Source: Bacteroidales bacterium
Lineage (GTDB): Bacteria > Bacteroidota > Bacteroidia > Bacteroidales > P3
Direction of reading: 5' to 3'
DNA: 25,360 bases
Assembly (NCBI GenBank): GCA_900771365.1
Contig: CAAGNU010000110.1
Span: 1 to 25,360 of the forward strand
Shown: positions 1 through 7,894 of the stretch, piece by piece
Layout: every line of letters begins with the position of its first letter
Position numbering within the stretch: the first letter of the stretch is position 1
The notes under the pieces: generated by a model
The model's database searches: none
Seen by the model: only the letters and a program-made list of their open reading frames with translations
Told to the model about the DNA's origin: nothing
Program-made: the position numbers and the translations under genes

Positions 1-251
1 ATCTGCTTGTCGCCAAGCCCGTAGAGCCTTTGGAGGAACAGCACCCTCATCATGAACACAGGGTCCATCCCGCGCCTGCCAGCGTTGCTCTTGCGATTCT
101 CTTTCGCAAATACAGGCTCGAGTATCGGACGGAACTGCTCGAAATCCAATATCTCCTTCAGCCTTGGGAGCGGATTCCCCATTGCCGATAGCGCCTCAAG
201 TGTGAACTCCTGGTCAAACATGCCTGCTTCTGATGTGTTTTTGTATGCCAT
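1..251 (-). CDS. IS5-type transposase, N-terminal fragment cut by window edge
   Basis: The minus strand encodes about 83 residues starting MAYKNTSEAGMFDQEF and still open at the window edge. The part seen matches the N-terminal DUF772-type domain of IS5-family transposases: an FDQEFTLEAL start, then a NPLPRLKEILDFEQFRPIL block, then a basic stretch leading into GMDPVFMMRVLFLQRLYGL. In this family that domain precedes the DDE catalytic domain, which would lie to the left and is not visible. The ATG at 249-251 is chosen because a purine-rich AAAGGG sits just upstream and a typical promoter lies further upstream. The enzyme would cut and paste its own element. Whether the full gene is intact cannot be judged here. 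Family assignment comes from recognition of the N-terminal pattern only. Confidence 0.75.
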   Translation of the reverse strand, partial: MAYKNTSEAGMFDQEFTLEALSAMGNPLPRLKEILDFEQFRPILEPVFAKENRKSNAGRRGMDPVFMMRVLFLQRLYGLGDKQ

Positions 252-275
252 ATCAATTCCCTTTCAATTTTTTTG

Positions 276-306
276 CAAAGATACGAAAAATTTCTGACAT
301 AACAAA
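276..306 (-). promoter_or_regulatory. Bacteroidota-type promoter of the transposase
   Basis: On the minus strand a TTTG box (303-306) is followed after 19 bases by TATCTTTG (276-283), which fits the Bacteroidota -33/-7 consensus TTTG-N19-21-TAnnTTTG. It lies about 25 bases upstream of the transposase ATG. Confidence 0.7.
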
Positions 307-341
307 ATGATTAACACTATTTTAATTTATAGAACTCCCCG

Positions 342-677
342 GTAATTGATTTCATTGTTGGAAACATTTTAGGTGACATTCATCGTGATGACAATTACCC
401 ACCTACTGAACTATGTGAAATTGTTGAAGAGCTAAACAATGACAATGTTGACCAAGCAATCCGCATTAGGATTTTTAATAGTAGAGGTGTAACAACGAGG
501 GCTTATAATGAAGGTGGAGATCAAGAACGAACTATTGCATCAAAGTTTGAAAAGTACAAGGAAAAGACAAAAATTCTATATCCAAGAATGACTGAGATTT
601 TCAATAATTTGATAAAAGTATACAGGGAGAAGGCACGAAGAATAGATAACGAAGCATTTCTTTCGGACTTGGAGTGA
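342..677 (+). pseudogene. 5'-truncated AT-rich gene next to the IS end, function unknown
   Basis: An open frame of 111 codons runs from the IS boundary to a TGA at 675-677 with no start codon at its left end; the in-frame TAG at 330-332 lies in the IS side. The protein reads VIDFIVGNILGDIHRDDNYP near its start and ends IDNEAFLSDLE. It is charged and looks like a real protein C-terminus, with a lysine-rich helical part in the second half. I do not recognise the family. Codon use is clearly more AT-rich than in the Fic and hsdR genes downstream, which suggests foreign origin. The likeliest reading is that the IS jumped into this gene and its 5' part lies beyond the IS. It could instead be a deletion remnant. 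Confidence 0.6.
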
Positions 678-685
678 CATTTTGA

Positions 686-790
686 CAAGTAGTATCTAAT
701 TCCAATTACAAGAAACTCTTCCGCGACCGAGTGGTCAACAAAGAACGCTGCACCACCCTCGACGGAAGACCCTTAATAAATAAAGAATAA
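686..790 (+). pseudogene. Possible 3' tail of a lost gene before fic
   Basis: A 34-codon open stretch ends at a TAA (788-790). Its last 29 codons read NYKKLFRDRVVNKE then RCTTLDGRPLINKE, with codon choice (CGC, GTC, ACC, CTC, GAC) like hsdR and unlike the AT-rich fragment just before it. It has no start codon. It may be the C-terminus of a gene formerly located here, such as one from the R-M locus, but I cannot assign a family. It could also be chance. Confidence 0.3.
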
Positions 791-855
791 TTATCTATAG
801 AAGCAAATAAAAGAGCGATTTTGTCGTTATTACTATAGCATTACAAAAAGAGATT

Positions 856-1833
856 ATGTATCAACCGCCATTCACCATATCAGACGAAATGCTGTCGCTT
901 GTGGCCGAAATATCCGAAAAGATAGGTAGTTTGACCGTAATGATGAACAACCAGCTGCCACATCCTCTGTTGCGCAAACAGAACCGGATCAGAACCATCC
1001 AGTCCTCTTTGGCAATAGAGAACAACACCCTAAGCGTAGAACAAGTGACCGCTATCGTGGAAGGCAAGCGTGTGCTGGGACCGCCAAATGAGATTCAAGA
1101 AGTGAAAGGGGCTATTGCTGCATACGACTTGCTGACGGACATAGACCCATTGAACTATAAAGATTTGCTCAAGGCGCATAGTGTGATGATGGAGGGACTG
1201 GTTAAGGAGCTCGGACGTTGGCGCACAGGTGGCGTGGGTGTATTTGGAGAACAGGGCTGTGTCCATCTCGCCCCTCCAGCAATGAAAGTGCCTGAGCTGA
1301 TGGGCGACTTGTTTGACTGGGTAAAGAGAACCAAGACACACCCGCTGATTAGTTCGTGTGTGTTTCATTATGAGTTCGAATTCATCCATCCCTTTGCTGA
1401 TGGTAATGGTAGAATGGGCAGATTGTGGCAAACGGCCTTGTTGGCTCAATGGCGACCAATCTTTGCTTGGATTCCCATTGAATCGATGGTGAAAGAGCAC
1501 CAGCAAGAATACTACGATGCTATTGCCTCTAGCGACAAAGCAGGAAATAGCTCGACATTCATACTGTTCATGCTCCAATGTATCATGAATACGATTAACG
1601 AAATTGCGACACCAAAAAGAACACCAGAAAAGACACCAAAAGACATAATCCTTGAATTGATTGCAGCTGACGCCAGAGTGACAGTAAAACAAATGTCCGA
1701 GGCCTTAGGTATGAACAAGAGAAATGCCCAAAAGCACATCAACCAACTGGTCAACGATGGCGTGATAGTTCGAGTAGGTCCCAATCGTGGCGGCCATTGG
1801 GAGATACTCCACAATAAGCAAATAAATGAATAG
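856..1833 (+). CDS. Fic-domain AMPylase-type protein with C-terminal winged helix
   Basis: This 325-residue protein has the canonical Fic active-site motif HPFADGNGRMGR at residues 178-189, where H178 is the expected catalytic histidine. An S-x-x-x-E-N motif (S51 to N56, SLAIEN) matches the inhibitory helix of class II Fic proteins, whose glutamate blocks ATP binding, so the enzyme is probably self-inhibited. Residues about 250-320 form a winged helix-turn-helix (VTVKQMSEALGMNKRNAQKH), common in this COG3177-type family. Fic proteins of this type transfer AMP from ATP to a hydroxyl of a target protein. The target is unknown here. The gene lies 115 bases upstream of hsdR on the same strand; fic-type genes are often found inside type I R-M loci, but their role there is not settled. 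The stop codon lies inside an intergenic repeat word. Confidence 0.93.
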   Translation: MYQPPFTISDEMLSLVAEISEKIGSLTVMMNNQLPHPLLRKQNRIRTIQSSLAIENNTLSVEQVTAIVEGKRVLGPPNEIQEVKGAIAAYDLLTDIDPLNYKDLLKAHSVMMEGLVKELGRWRTGGVGVFGEQGCVHLAPPAMKVPELMGDLFDWVKRTKTHPLISSCVFHYEFEFIHPFADGNGRMGRLWQTALLAQWRPIFAWIPIESMVKEHQQEYYDAIASSDKAGNSSTFILFMLQCIMNTINEIATPKRTPEKTPKDIILELIAADARVTVKQMSEALGMNKRNAQKHINQLVNDGVIVRVGPNRGGHWEILHNKQINE

Positions 1834-1925
1834 TGAATTGACAATACAAAGAGAGCGTCAGCCTAATTATCAATTAGAATGACGGCACCGCCCACTCATT
1901 ATTCATTATTCATTACTCATCACAG
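1831..1925 (+). repeat. AT-arm / GC-core intergenic repeat between fic and hsdR
   Basis: The fic stop codon begins the word TAGTGAATTGACAAT. A core GACGGCACCGCCC follows at about 1882-1894, and then ATTATTCATTATTCATTACTCAT. This is one copy of the element family seen in at least six other gaps of the window. The arms here are not perfectly complementary. Confidence 0.6.
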
Positions 1926-1948
1926 ATCACAAAAGAAACAAACATAAC

Positions 1949-4900
1949 ATGAACACATCCAGCACAAACGAGCAAGCCTTTGAACAGCTTATAGAGAAAG
2001 CCCTAGTGGGAACCTCAGCAGAGGAGCGCAAAATGTCAGGCCTCACGGACATCGATGCCCAGCAGCCCGATGCGGAGCATTACTATTGGGGCAGCCCCAA
2101 GGATATGGACAAGAAGACCGCCCTCGACCTCAGGAGGCTCTTCGCCTTCCTCCGGAGCTCGCAGCAGGAGGTCTTGGACAGCCATGTGGGCTCCAACATG
2201 GAGACCGCCATCCCTAAGGAGATTGCCAAACGCATCGAGACCTTCGGCGTGATAGAGGTGCTGCGCAAGGGTGTGGATGTTGACAACATACACCTCGACC
2301 TCTTCTACCCCAAGCCCACAGCTGCCGACAGCCAAGCCTCGAAACAGAAATATGCCCTCAACCAGTTCTCTATCACCCGCCAGCAGACCTTCTCGCTCGC
2401 CAATCCCGGGCTGGAGATTGACATGGTGCTGTACGTAAACGGCATCCCCCTCTTCACCTTCGAGCTGAAGAATCCCTGGACCCATCAGACCGCCCGCTAC
2501 GACGGACAGAAGCAGTACCGCTCGGCCGAACGCAATCCCAAGGAGCCGCTGCTCAACTTCGGCCGCTGTCTGGCACACTTCACGCTGGACAAAGACGAGG
2601 TGTTCTTCACCACGAAGCTCAACCTCGACAAGACATACTTCATGCCCTTCAACCAAGGACTGCCCGACGGACAAGAGGCAGGTAACCCCATTATGAAGCA
2701 TGGCGGATACAAGACCGCCTACCTCTGGGAAGAGGTGCTGAGGAAAGAGATTGTGTCGGACATCGTGATGAACTATGTGCTCTTCGACTACGACGAGGCA
2801 AAGACACAGAGAAAAGTGCCCCACATCATGAAGAACGCCAAGAAACTCATCTTCCCCCGCTACCACCAGCTCGACGTAGTGACACGGCTGGAACGCGACG
2901 TAGCCGAAGTGGGCGTGGGCAAGACATACCTCATACAGCATTCCGCAGGGTCGGGCAAGTCGAACTCCCTCACATGGCTCGCCTTCAAACTTATCAAAGT
3001 GTGCCCCAAAAGCATGGATGCCGTGAAAGCCCAGGCACTCGACAGTCCCTTGTTCAACTCCGTCATCGTGGTCACAGACCGCCGCATCCTCGACAAGCAG
3101 ATTACCGACAACATCAAGGCTTTCGGCCACAGCGACAAGATTATCGCCCACGCCGACACGTCCAAAGAGTTGAAAGAAGCCATCGAGAACAACAAACGCA
3201 TCATCATCACCACCATACAGAAATTCCCCTTCATCTGCAACACCATAGCGGACGTGAGCAGCCACAACTTCGCCATCATCATCGACGAAGCCCACAGCTC
3301 GCAGTCGGGCATAGCAGCCGACAAGCTCAACGCCACCGTACAGAAAGATTCTGATACCGACATGGGCGACACGGACGCCCTGCTCGAAAAGCTGATGAAA
3401 GAACGCAAGATGAGCTCCAACTGCTCCTACTTCGCCTTCACAGCAACACCCAAGAAAGAGACCCTCGAACGCTTCGGCACGGAAGACGAGAACGGAAAGT
3501 TCCACCCATTCCACCTCTACAGCATGAAGCAGGCCATCGAAGAAGGCTTCATCCTCGACGTGCTCACTAACTACACCACATACAAGAGCTACTACGAGTT
3601 GGTCAAGAACACCGAAGACAACCCTCTCTACAACAATGAGAAAGCCCAGAAGATGCTCCGCAGCTATGTGGAACGTGAGCCTAAGACCATCGCCGCTAAA
3701 TCCGAGGTGATACTCTCGCACTTCGATGCTAAAATCTATCGCAGCCGCAAACTCAAAGGCAAGGCCAAAGCCCTGGTCGTCACCAAAGATATCGAATGTG
3801 CCATCAAATACTACTTCGCCCTGAATGAAGTGGCCAAGGAAAAACAACTCCCCTACGGCATCCTTATCGCCTTCAGCGGAGAGAAAGAGATTGACAGCCC
3901 CTTATCATCTTCCGATGAGGCCTTGGACCTCGCTGCCGAAGGCAGCGGAAAATACCGCATGACTTTCACCGAAACTGGGCTAAACGGCTTCCCTGACACC
4001 CAGACGGCTGAAAAGTTCGACTCGGACGACTATCGCATCCTCGTCGTAGCAAACAAATACCTCACAGGCTTCGACCAGCCCAAGCTCTGCGCCATGTATA
4101 TCGACAAACCCCTTGCGGGCGTACTTGCTGTCCAAGCCCTATCACGCCTCAACAGAGCCGCTCCCGACCTCGAGAAAGTAAGCGAAGACCTCTTCGTGCT
4201 CGACTTCTACAACACCAAGGAGAACATGAAGGACGCTTTCGACCCCTTCTATACAGCCACCACACTCTCAGAGCCTACAGACGTGAACATCCTCCACGAA
4301 CTGAAGGCTACAATTCTGAGCCTGGACGTCTTCGATATGGACGAGGTAAACCAGTTTACCGACCTCTACATCCACGGCGCAGAGGCTGACAAATGGGCAC
4401 CAATCATTGATACAGCAGCCGAACGCTTCAACTCCGAAATTGACTGGACAGAGAATGGCAAGCCCGATTTCAAGATGAAGTGCAAACAGTTTGTGAAAAT
4501 ATATTCTCGCGTGGCAGCCATCTTGAATTTCGAGATGGCCGACTGGGAAAAGCTGTTCTGGTTTCTCCGCTTCTTAATCCCACAACTCATAGTGAAAGAC
4601 CCCACACGGGACAATATCAAGGACCTGCTGGACGCTGTTGACCTCAACACCTACGGCCTCCGCAGAACAGCACTGAACGAGCCAATACTCCTTGACCCAG
4701 AAGAGTCCACACTAAAGCCTTTGACTCCCGTAATGGTGAATGCTGGTGGTGGTGAAGAGGTGGTCAAGGATCCTCTCGACCAAATTCTGAAAGAGTTCAA
4801 CGAGAAATGGTTCAAAGGATGGGACGCGACACCTGACGACCAAAAAGCCAAACTCATCAACATCACACAGGCTGTTGCCAATGATGAGGACTACAAATCC

Positions 4901-5089
4901 CTCGTGGTGGGCAACCCCGACAAACAGGCCGTGGCAAAAGCCATGGATGACATTATCGACAAGATTATCCGTCAAAAGCGAAAGGGAGACCAGTCCTTAT
5001 ACAAAGAATACCTGCATAACGAAAGTTTCAAGTACAACTTCAGAGAACTAATAACCCGTATGCTCAGCAATCTGGACTATCTGAGGTAA
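1949..5089 (+). CDS. hsdR: Type I restriction endonuclease, R (motor and nuclease) subunit
   Basis: This 1046-residue protein is close to the usual length of HsdR of the EcoR124 type. The N-terminal nuclease domain carries D158 and E172-L-K174, the PD-(D/E)xK pattern. The superfamily 2 helicase motor follows: Walker A HSAGSGKS ending at K337-S338, VVTDRRILDKQ, DEAH at 446-449, FAFTATPK at 495-502, and the late motifs LTGFDQP and ALSRLNR (R733, R736). With HsdM and HsdS, such subunits bind at unmethylated sites, pump DNA and cut at a distance. All key residues are present, so the gene looks functional. HsdM and HsdS are absent from the window, and the region to the left is broken by an IS. The ATG is preceded by an A-rich leader and no clear Shine-Dalgarno, which is common in this phylum. 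Confidence 0.95.
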   Translation: MNTSSTNEQAFEQLIEKALVGTSAEERKMSGLTDIDAQQPDAEHYYWGSPKDMDKKTALDLRRLFAFLRSSQQEVLDSHVGSNMETAIPKEIAKRIETFGVIEVLRKGVDVDNIHLDLFYPKPTAADSQASKQKYALNQFSITRQQTFSLANPGLEIDMVLYVNGIPLFTFELKNPWTHQTARYDGQKQYRSAERNPKEPLLNFGRCLAHFTLDKDEVFFTTKLNLDKTYFMPFNQGLPDGQEAGNPIMKHGGYKTAYLWEEVLRKEIVSDIVMNYVLFDYDEAKTQRKVPHIMKNAKKLIFPRYHQLDVVTRLERDVAEVGVGKTYLIQHSAGSGKSNSLTWLAFKLIKVCPKSMDAVKAQALDSPLFNSVIVVTDRRILDKQITDNIKAFGHSDKIIAHADTSKELKEAIENNKRIIITTIQKFPFICNTIADVSSHNFAIIIDEAHSSQSGIAADKLNATVQKDSDTDMGDTDALLEKLMKERKMSSNCSYFAFTATPKKETLERFGTEDENGKFHPFHLYSMKQAIEEGFILDVLTNYTTYKSYYELVKNTEDNPLYNNEKAQKMLRSYVEREPKTIAAKSEVILSHFDAKIYRSRKLKGKAKALVVTKDIECAIKYYFALNEVAKEKQLPYGILIAFSGEKEIDSPLSSSDEALDLAAEGSGKYRMTFTETGLNGFPDTQTAEKFDSDDYRILVVANKYLTGFDQPKLCAMYIDKPLAGVLAVQALSRLNRAAPDLEKVSEDLFVLDFYNTKENMKDAFDPFYTATTLSEPTDVNILHELKATILSLDVFDMDEVNQFTDLYIHGAEADKWAPIIDTAAERFNSEIDWTENGKPDFKMKCKQFVKIYSRVAAILNFEMADWEKLFWFLRFLIPQLIVKDPTRDNIKDLLDAVDLNTYGLRRTALNEPILLDPEESTLKPLTPVMVNAGGGEEVVKDPLDQILKEFNEKWFKGWDATPDDQKAKLINITQAVANDEDYKSLVVGNPDKQAVAKAMDDIIDKIIRQKRKGDQSLYKEYLHNESFKYNFRELITRMLSNLDYLR

Positions 5090-5109
5090 GCTTTTTATTG
5101 CACTTTAAC

Positions 5110-5155
5110 ATAACATCAAAGCCAATTCTCTATTGTAAGTTGGCTTTGTTGTTAT
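5110..5155. terminator. Hairpin between convergent hsdR and galE
   Basis: ATAACA-t-CAAAGCCAA pairs with TTGGCTTTG-t-TGTTAT (5110-5125 with 5140-5155), a 15-pair stem with one mismatch. It lies 21 bases after the hsdR stop and 42 bases past the galE stop on the other strand. The arms are T/A-rich at the base on both sides, so it may stop transcription from both directions. Confidence 0.7.
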
Positions 5156-5196
5156 ATTGGGGATTATCTTATTCTTCGCGGGAATACGGCTTATTT

Positions 5197-6216
5197 TTAT
5201 TCCGTGAAGCCGTCGGGGTTCTGTTTCTGCCAGTTCCAGCTGTCGCGGACCATCTCTTCGATGCCGTACTGGGCTTTCCAGCCCAGCTCGCGTTCGGCTT
5301 TGGCGGGGTTGCTGTAGCAGGTGGCGATATCGCCGGCACGGCGGGGCTTGATGCTGTAGGGCACCTCGACACCGTTCACCTTGACGAAGGCGTTAACCAT
5401 GTCGAGGACGCTGTAGCCGTGGCCCGTGCCAAGGTTATAGATGTCGAGGCCGCAACGGCGCTCGATGGCCTTGAGGGCGCAGACATGGCCGCGGGCGAGA
5501 TCGACGACATGGATGTAGTCGCGCACGCCTGTGCCATCTGGGGTGTCATAATCGTTGCCGAAGATGCCCAGCTCGGGCCGTTTGCCCACGGCGACCTGGG
5601 TGATGTAGGGCATGAGGTTGTTGGGGATGCCGTTGGGGTTCTCCCCTATCGTGCCGCTCTTGTGCGCACCCACGGGGTTGAAATAGCGGAGGAGGACGAC
5701 GTTCCATTCAGGGTCGGCCTTCTGGATGTCGATAAAGACCTGTTCAAGCATGCTCTTGGTCCAGCCGTAGGGGTTGGTGCATTGGCCTTTGGGGCAAGCC
5801 TCGGTGATGGGAATCTCAGCGGGGTCGCCATAGACGGTAGCGCTGGAGGAGAAGATGATATTCTTGCAGCCGTGCTGACGCAGCACGTCGAGGAGCACGA
5901 GGGTGCCGGAGATGTTGTTGTCATAGTACTCCCACGGTTTGGAGACGCTCTCGCCCACAGCCTTGAGGCCGGCGAAATGGATGCAGGCATCGAAGTGATA
6001 CTGCTCCATGACCTTGCCGAGGCCTTCGCGGTCGCGGATATCGACCTGATAGAACGGTATCTCGGGGATGCCGATAATCTTGGCCGTGCGGCGCAGAGAG
6101 ATGGGACAGGAGTTGCAAAAATTGTCAACAACCACGGCAGTATGGCCTGCCGCGTATAGCTCTATCAATGTGTGAGAGCCGATAAAACCAGCTCCGCCTG
6201 TTACAAGAATATTCAT
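5197..6216 (-). CDS. galE: UDP-glucose 4-epimerase
   Basis: This 339-residue protein is an extended short-chain dehydrogenase of standard GalE length. The NAD-binding GGAGFIG motif lies at residues 7-13 after MNILVT. SSSATVYG gives the catalytic serine near 124, and YGWTK gives Y150 and K154, the YxxxK pair. It interconverts UDP-glucose and UDP-galactose in the cytosol, feeding the Leloir pathway and surface polysaccharide synthesis. It is the last gene of a minus-strand run after glyA and a small membrane protein. Its upstream gap carries part of the AT-rich intergenic repeat, and I see no clear promoter of its own. The cluster of surface-sugar functions at the other end of the window is consistent with, but does not prove, a role in envelope glycans. 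Confidence 0.96.
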   Translation of the reverse strand: MNILVTGGAGFIGSHTLIELYAAGHTAVVVDNFCNSCPISLRRTAKIIGIPEIPFYQVDIRDREGLGKVMEQYHFDACIHFAGLKAVGESVSKPWEYYDNNISGTLVLLDVLRQHGCKNIIFSSSATVYGDPAEIPITEACPKGQCTNPYGWTKSMLEQVFIDIQKADPEWNVVLLRYFNPVGAHKSGTIGENPNGIPNNLMPYITQVAVGKRPELGIFGNDYDTPDGTGVRDYIHVVDLARGHVCALKAIERRCGLDIYNLGTGHGYSVLDMVNAFVKVNGVEVPYSIKPRRAGDIATCYSNPAKAERELGWKAQYGIEEMVRDSWNWQKQNPDGFTE

Positions 6217-6223
6217 TTTGAGT

Positions 6224-6256
6224 TGAAAATTGTGAATTGTGAATTGGGCAGAAGCC
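6224..6256. repeat. Partial AT-arm / GC-core repeat upstream of galE
   Basis: AATTGTGAATTGTGAATT is followed by a core-like GGGCAGAAGCCGTC, just upstream of the galE start. The second arm is not seen, so this is a half copy of the intergenic repeat family. Confidence 0.45.
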
Positions 6257-6302
6257 GTCTTCTTATTTTCTTAACAAAATTAGATGGGCGACAAAAAAGC
6301 TG

Positions 6303-6449
6303 CTAGGAATCTAAAACACGTAGCGAACCGAGTATGGCTGCGACGATTGCGATAAAGCATCCTACGACTACGAACAAACGCAACAAGATGAGCAGAAGAT
6401 TGGGACCATGGTCGAAATCTTTCTTGTTTTCGTCGTACTCTTTTGTCAT
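6303..6449 (-). CDS. 48-residue single-span membrane protein, unknown function
   Basis: A short frame on the minus strand starts at ATG (6447-6449) and ends at TAG (6303-6305), giving 48 residues. The first 17 or so are hydrophilic (MTKEYDENKKDFDHGPN). A strongly hydrophobic run from about 18 to 42 (LLLILLRLFVVV, then CFIAIVAAILG) would cross the inner membrane once, with a short LRVLDS tail. The charge pattern gives no clear orientation. It lies between glyA and galE on the same strand, with gaps of about 90 bases on each side, each holding an intergenic repeat. It is below the size usually called, but the amphipathic layout and clean start make a real gene likely. The family is not recognised. 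Confidence 0.6.
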   Translation of the reverse strand: MTKEYDENKKDFDHGPNLLLILLRLFVVVGCFIAIVAAILGSLRVLDS

Positions 6450-6460
6450 ATTCAAATTGA

Positions 6461-6528
6461 AAATGTTAAGTGTTAAATGTTAAATTAGGACGGATGCCGA
6501 ATAATTTACCATTTAACACTTAACATTT
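6461..6528. repeat. 19-bp perfect inverted repeat with GC core between glyA and the small membrane gene
   Basis: AAATGTTAAGTGTTAAATG (6461-6479) is the exact reverse complement of 6510-6528. A second inner stem, TAAATTA (6481-6487) with TAATTTA (6502-6508), encloses the core GGACGGATGCCG. It is the cleanest palindromic copy of the AT-arm / GC-core family here. It lies 12 bases after the glyA stop and could act as a transcript end or an RNA-stabilising hairpin. It lacks a classic GC-stem plus T-run. Confidence 0.8.
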
Positions 6529-6540
6529 AACATTAGACAA

Positions 6541-7818
6541 TTACCAAGCGAAGAGAGGACGGTTCTGCATCATCTCGTTGACGGTGCCGCGAACCTTAGC
6601 GATAACCTCTTCGGTAGGATTGGTGAGGACAGTGTCGATAAGTTCGACGATGCCCTTCATATCGTTCTCTTTCAGACCACGGGTAGTGATAGCGGGCGTT
6701 CCGACGCGGAGACCAGAGGTCTTGAAGGCGCTGCGGCTATCGAAGGGGACCATGTTCTTGTTGATGGTGATGTCGGCAGCAACGAGAGCGTTCTCGGCTT
6801 CCTTACCGGTCATCTCGGGGAACTTGGTGCGGAGGTCGACAAGCATGAGGTGGTTGTCGGTACCGTCGCTGATGACCTTGTAGCCCTTCTCCATGAAGGC
6901 TTCGCACATGAACTTAGCGTTCTTCATAACCTGCTGGATGTACTGGTCGTAGGTGTCGGTGAGAGCCTCGCCGAAAGCGACAGCCTTAGCAGCGATGACG
7001 TGCTCGAGGGGGCCGCCCTGGGTGCCGGGGAACACAGCGCTGTCGAGGAGTGCGGACATCTTCTTGATCTCGCCCTTAGGAGTCTTCTTGCCCCAAGGAT
7101 TGTCGAAATCCTGACCCATCATGATCATACCGCCGCGAGGTCCGCGGAGGGTCTTATGGGTGGTGGTGGTGACGATGTGGCAATATTTCAGAGCGTTGTT
7201 GAGGTAGCCCTTGGCGATGAGGCCGGAGGGGTGGCTGATGTCGCCCATGAGGATAGCGCCAATCTTGTCGGCGATTTCGCGCATCTTAGCCCAGTCCCAG
7301 TCACGGCTGTAGGCAGAACCGCCGCCGATGATGAGCTTGGGATGATGCTCGAGAGCCTTCTTCTCCATGTCTTCGTAATCGACCATGCCGGTCTCTTCCT
7401 TCACCTGGTAGCCAACGACGTTGTAGTTGATACCGGAGAAGTTGACGGGGGAACCGTGGCTGAGGTGGCCGCCGTGGTTGAGGTCCATGCCCATGAAAGT
7501 GTCGCCAGCGTTCAAGCAAGCCAGGAACACAGCCATGTTGGCCTGTGCGCCGGAGTGGGGCTGAACGTTTGCCCAGCAAGCACCATAGAGCTGCTTAGCG
7601 CGCTCGATAGCGATGGTCTCGCTCTGGTCAACGATCTGGCAGCCGCCATAGTAACGCTTTCCGGAGTAGCCCTCAGCATATTTATTGGTCATGACGGAAC
7701 CCATTGCTTCCATCACCTGATCACTGACAAAATTCTCAGAAGCAATCAGCTCAATGCCTTTTGTCTGACGTTCTCTCTCCTTCTGGATGAGATCGAAAAT
7801 AGCAGTATCTCTTTGCAT
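6541..7818 (-). CDS. glyA: Serine hydroxymethyltransferase
   Basis: This 425-residue PLP enzyme converts serine and tetrahydrofolate to glycine and 5,10-methylene-tetrahydrofolate in the cytosol, the main supply of one-carbon units. The PLP-binding lysine is K222 in TTTTHKTLRGPRGG. The cofactor-ring aspartate lies in MGDISHPSGL (D193, H196). The N-terminal ELIASENF and YSGKRYYGG blocks that bind substrate and folate are intact. Length is typical of bacterial GlyA. The ATG at 7816-7818 is supported by a Bacteroidota promoter about 45 bases upstream. It appears to be the first gene of a minus-strand run glyA, small membrane protein, galE, although palindromic repeats separate them and co-transcription is unproven. 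Confidence 0.97.
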   Translation of the reverse strand: MQRDTAIFDLIQKERERQTKGIELIASENFVSDQVMEAMGSVMTNKYAEGYSGKRYYGGCQIVDQSETIAIERAKQLYGACWANVQPHSGAQANMAVFLACLNAGDTFMGMDLNHGGHLSHGSPVNFSGINYNVVGYQVKEETGMVDYEDMEKKALEHHPKLIIGGGSAYSRDWDWAKMREIADKIGAILMGDISHPSGLIAKGYLNNALKYCHIVTTTTHKTLRGPRGGMIMMGQDFDNPWGKKTPKGEIKKMSALLDSAVFPGTQGGPLEHVIAAKAVAFGEALTDTYDQYIQQVMKNAKFMCEAFMEKGYKVISDGTDNHLMLVDLRTKFPEMTGKEAENALVAADITINKNMVPFDSRSAFKTSGLRVGTPAITTRGLKENDMKGIVELIDTVLTNPTEEVIAKVRGTVNEMMQNRPLFAW

Positions 7819-7860
7819 ATCAAATATATGTATTAAATGTTTATATTACTTACTAGCTTG

Positions 7861-7894
7861 CAAATATACAATTTTTTTTTGATTTAGCGTCAAA
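7861..7894 (-). promoter_or_regulatory. Probable glyA promoter
   Basis: On the minus strand TATATTTG (7861-7868) matches the -7 box TAnnTTTG. A TTTG (7891-7894) lies 22 bases upstream, slightly wider than the usual 19-21. It is about 43 bases before the glyA start. Confidence 0.55.

Larger units (their letters stand above)
1..341 (-). mobile_element. End of an IS5-type insertion sequence
   Basis: The transposase start, its promoter and about 35 further AT-rich bases form one end of an insertion sequence. The boundary is placed near 340, where an unrelated open reading frame begins without a start codon and a short GC-rich run (GAACTCCCCGG, 332-342) occurs. The element end would read GGGGAGTTCTATAAATTA on the minus strand. 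The other end, the target duplication and the matching inverted repeat are outside the window, so the exact edge is uncertain by several bases. Confidence 0.6.

Noticed and set aside
2036..3847. 603-codon frame on the minus strand inside hsdR
   Set aside because: Antisense shadow of the GC-rich hsdR gene; the product is a low-complexity V/E/G/F string, while the plus strand has all helicase motifs.
5098..6159. 353-codon plus-strand frame opposite galE
   Set aside because: Shadow of galE. It begins in the hairpin between convergent genes and shows no domain.
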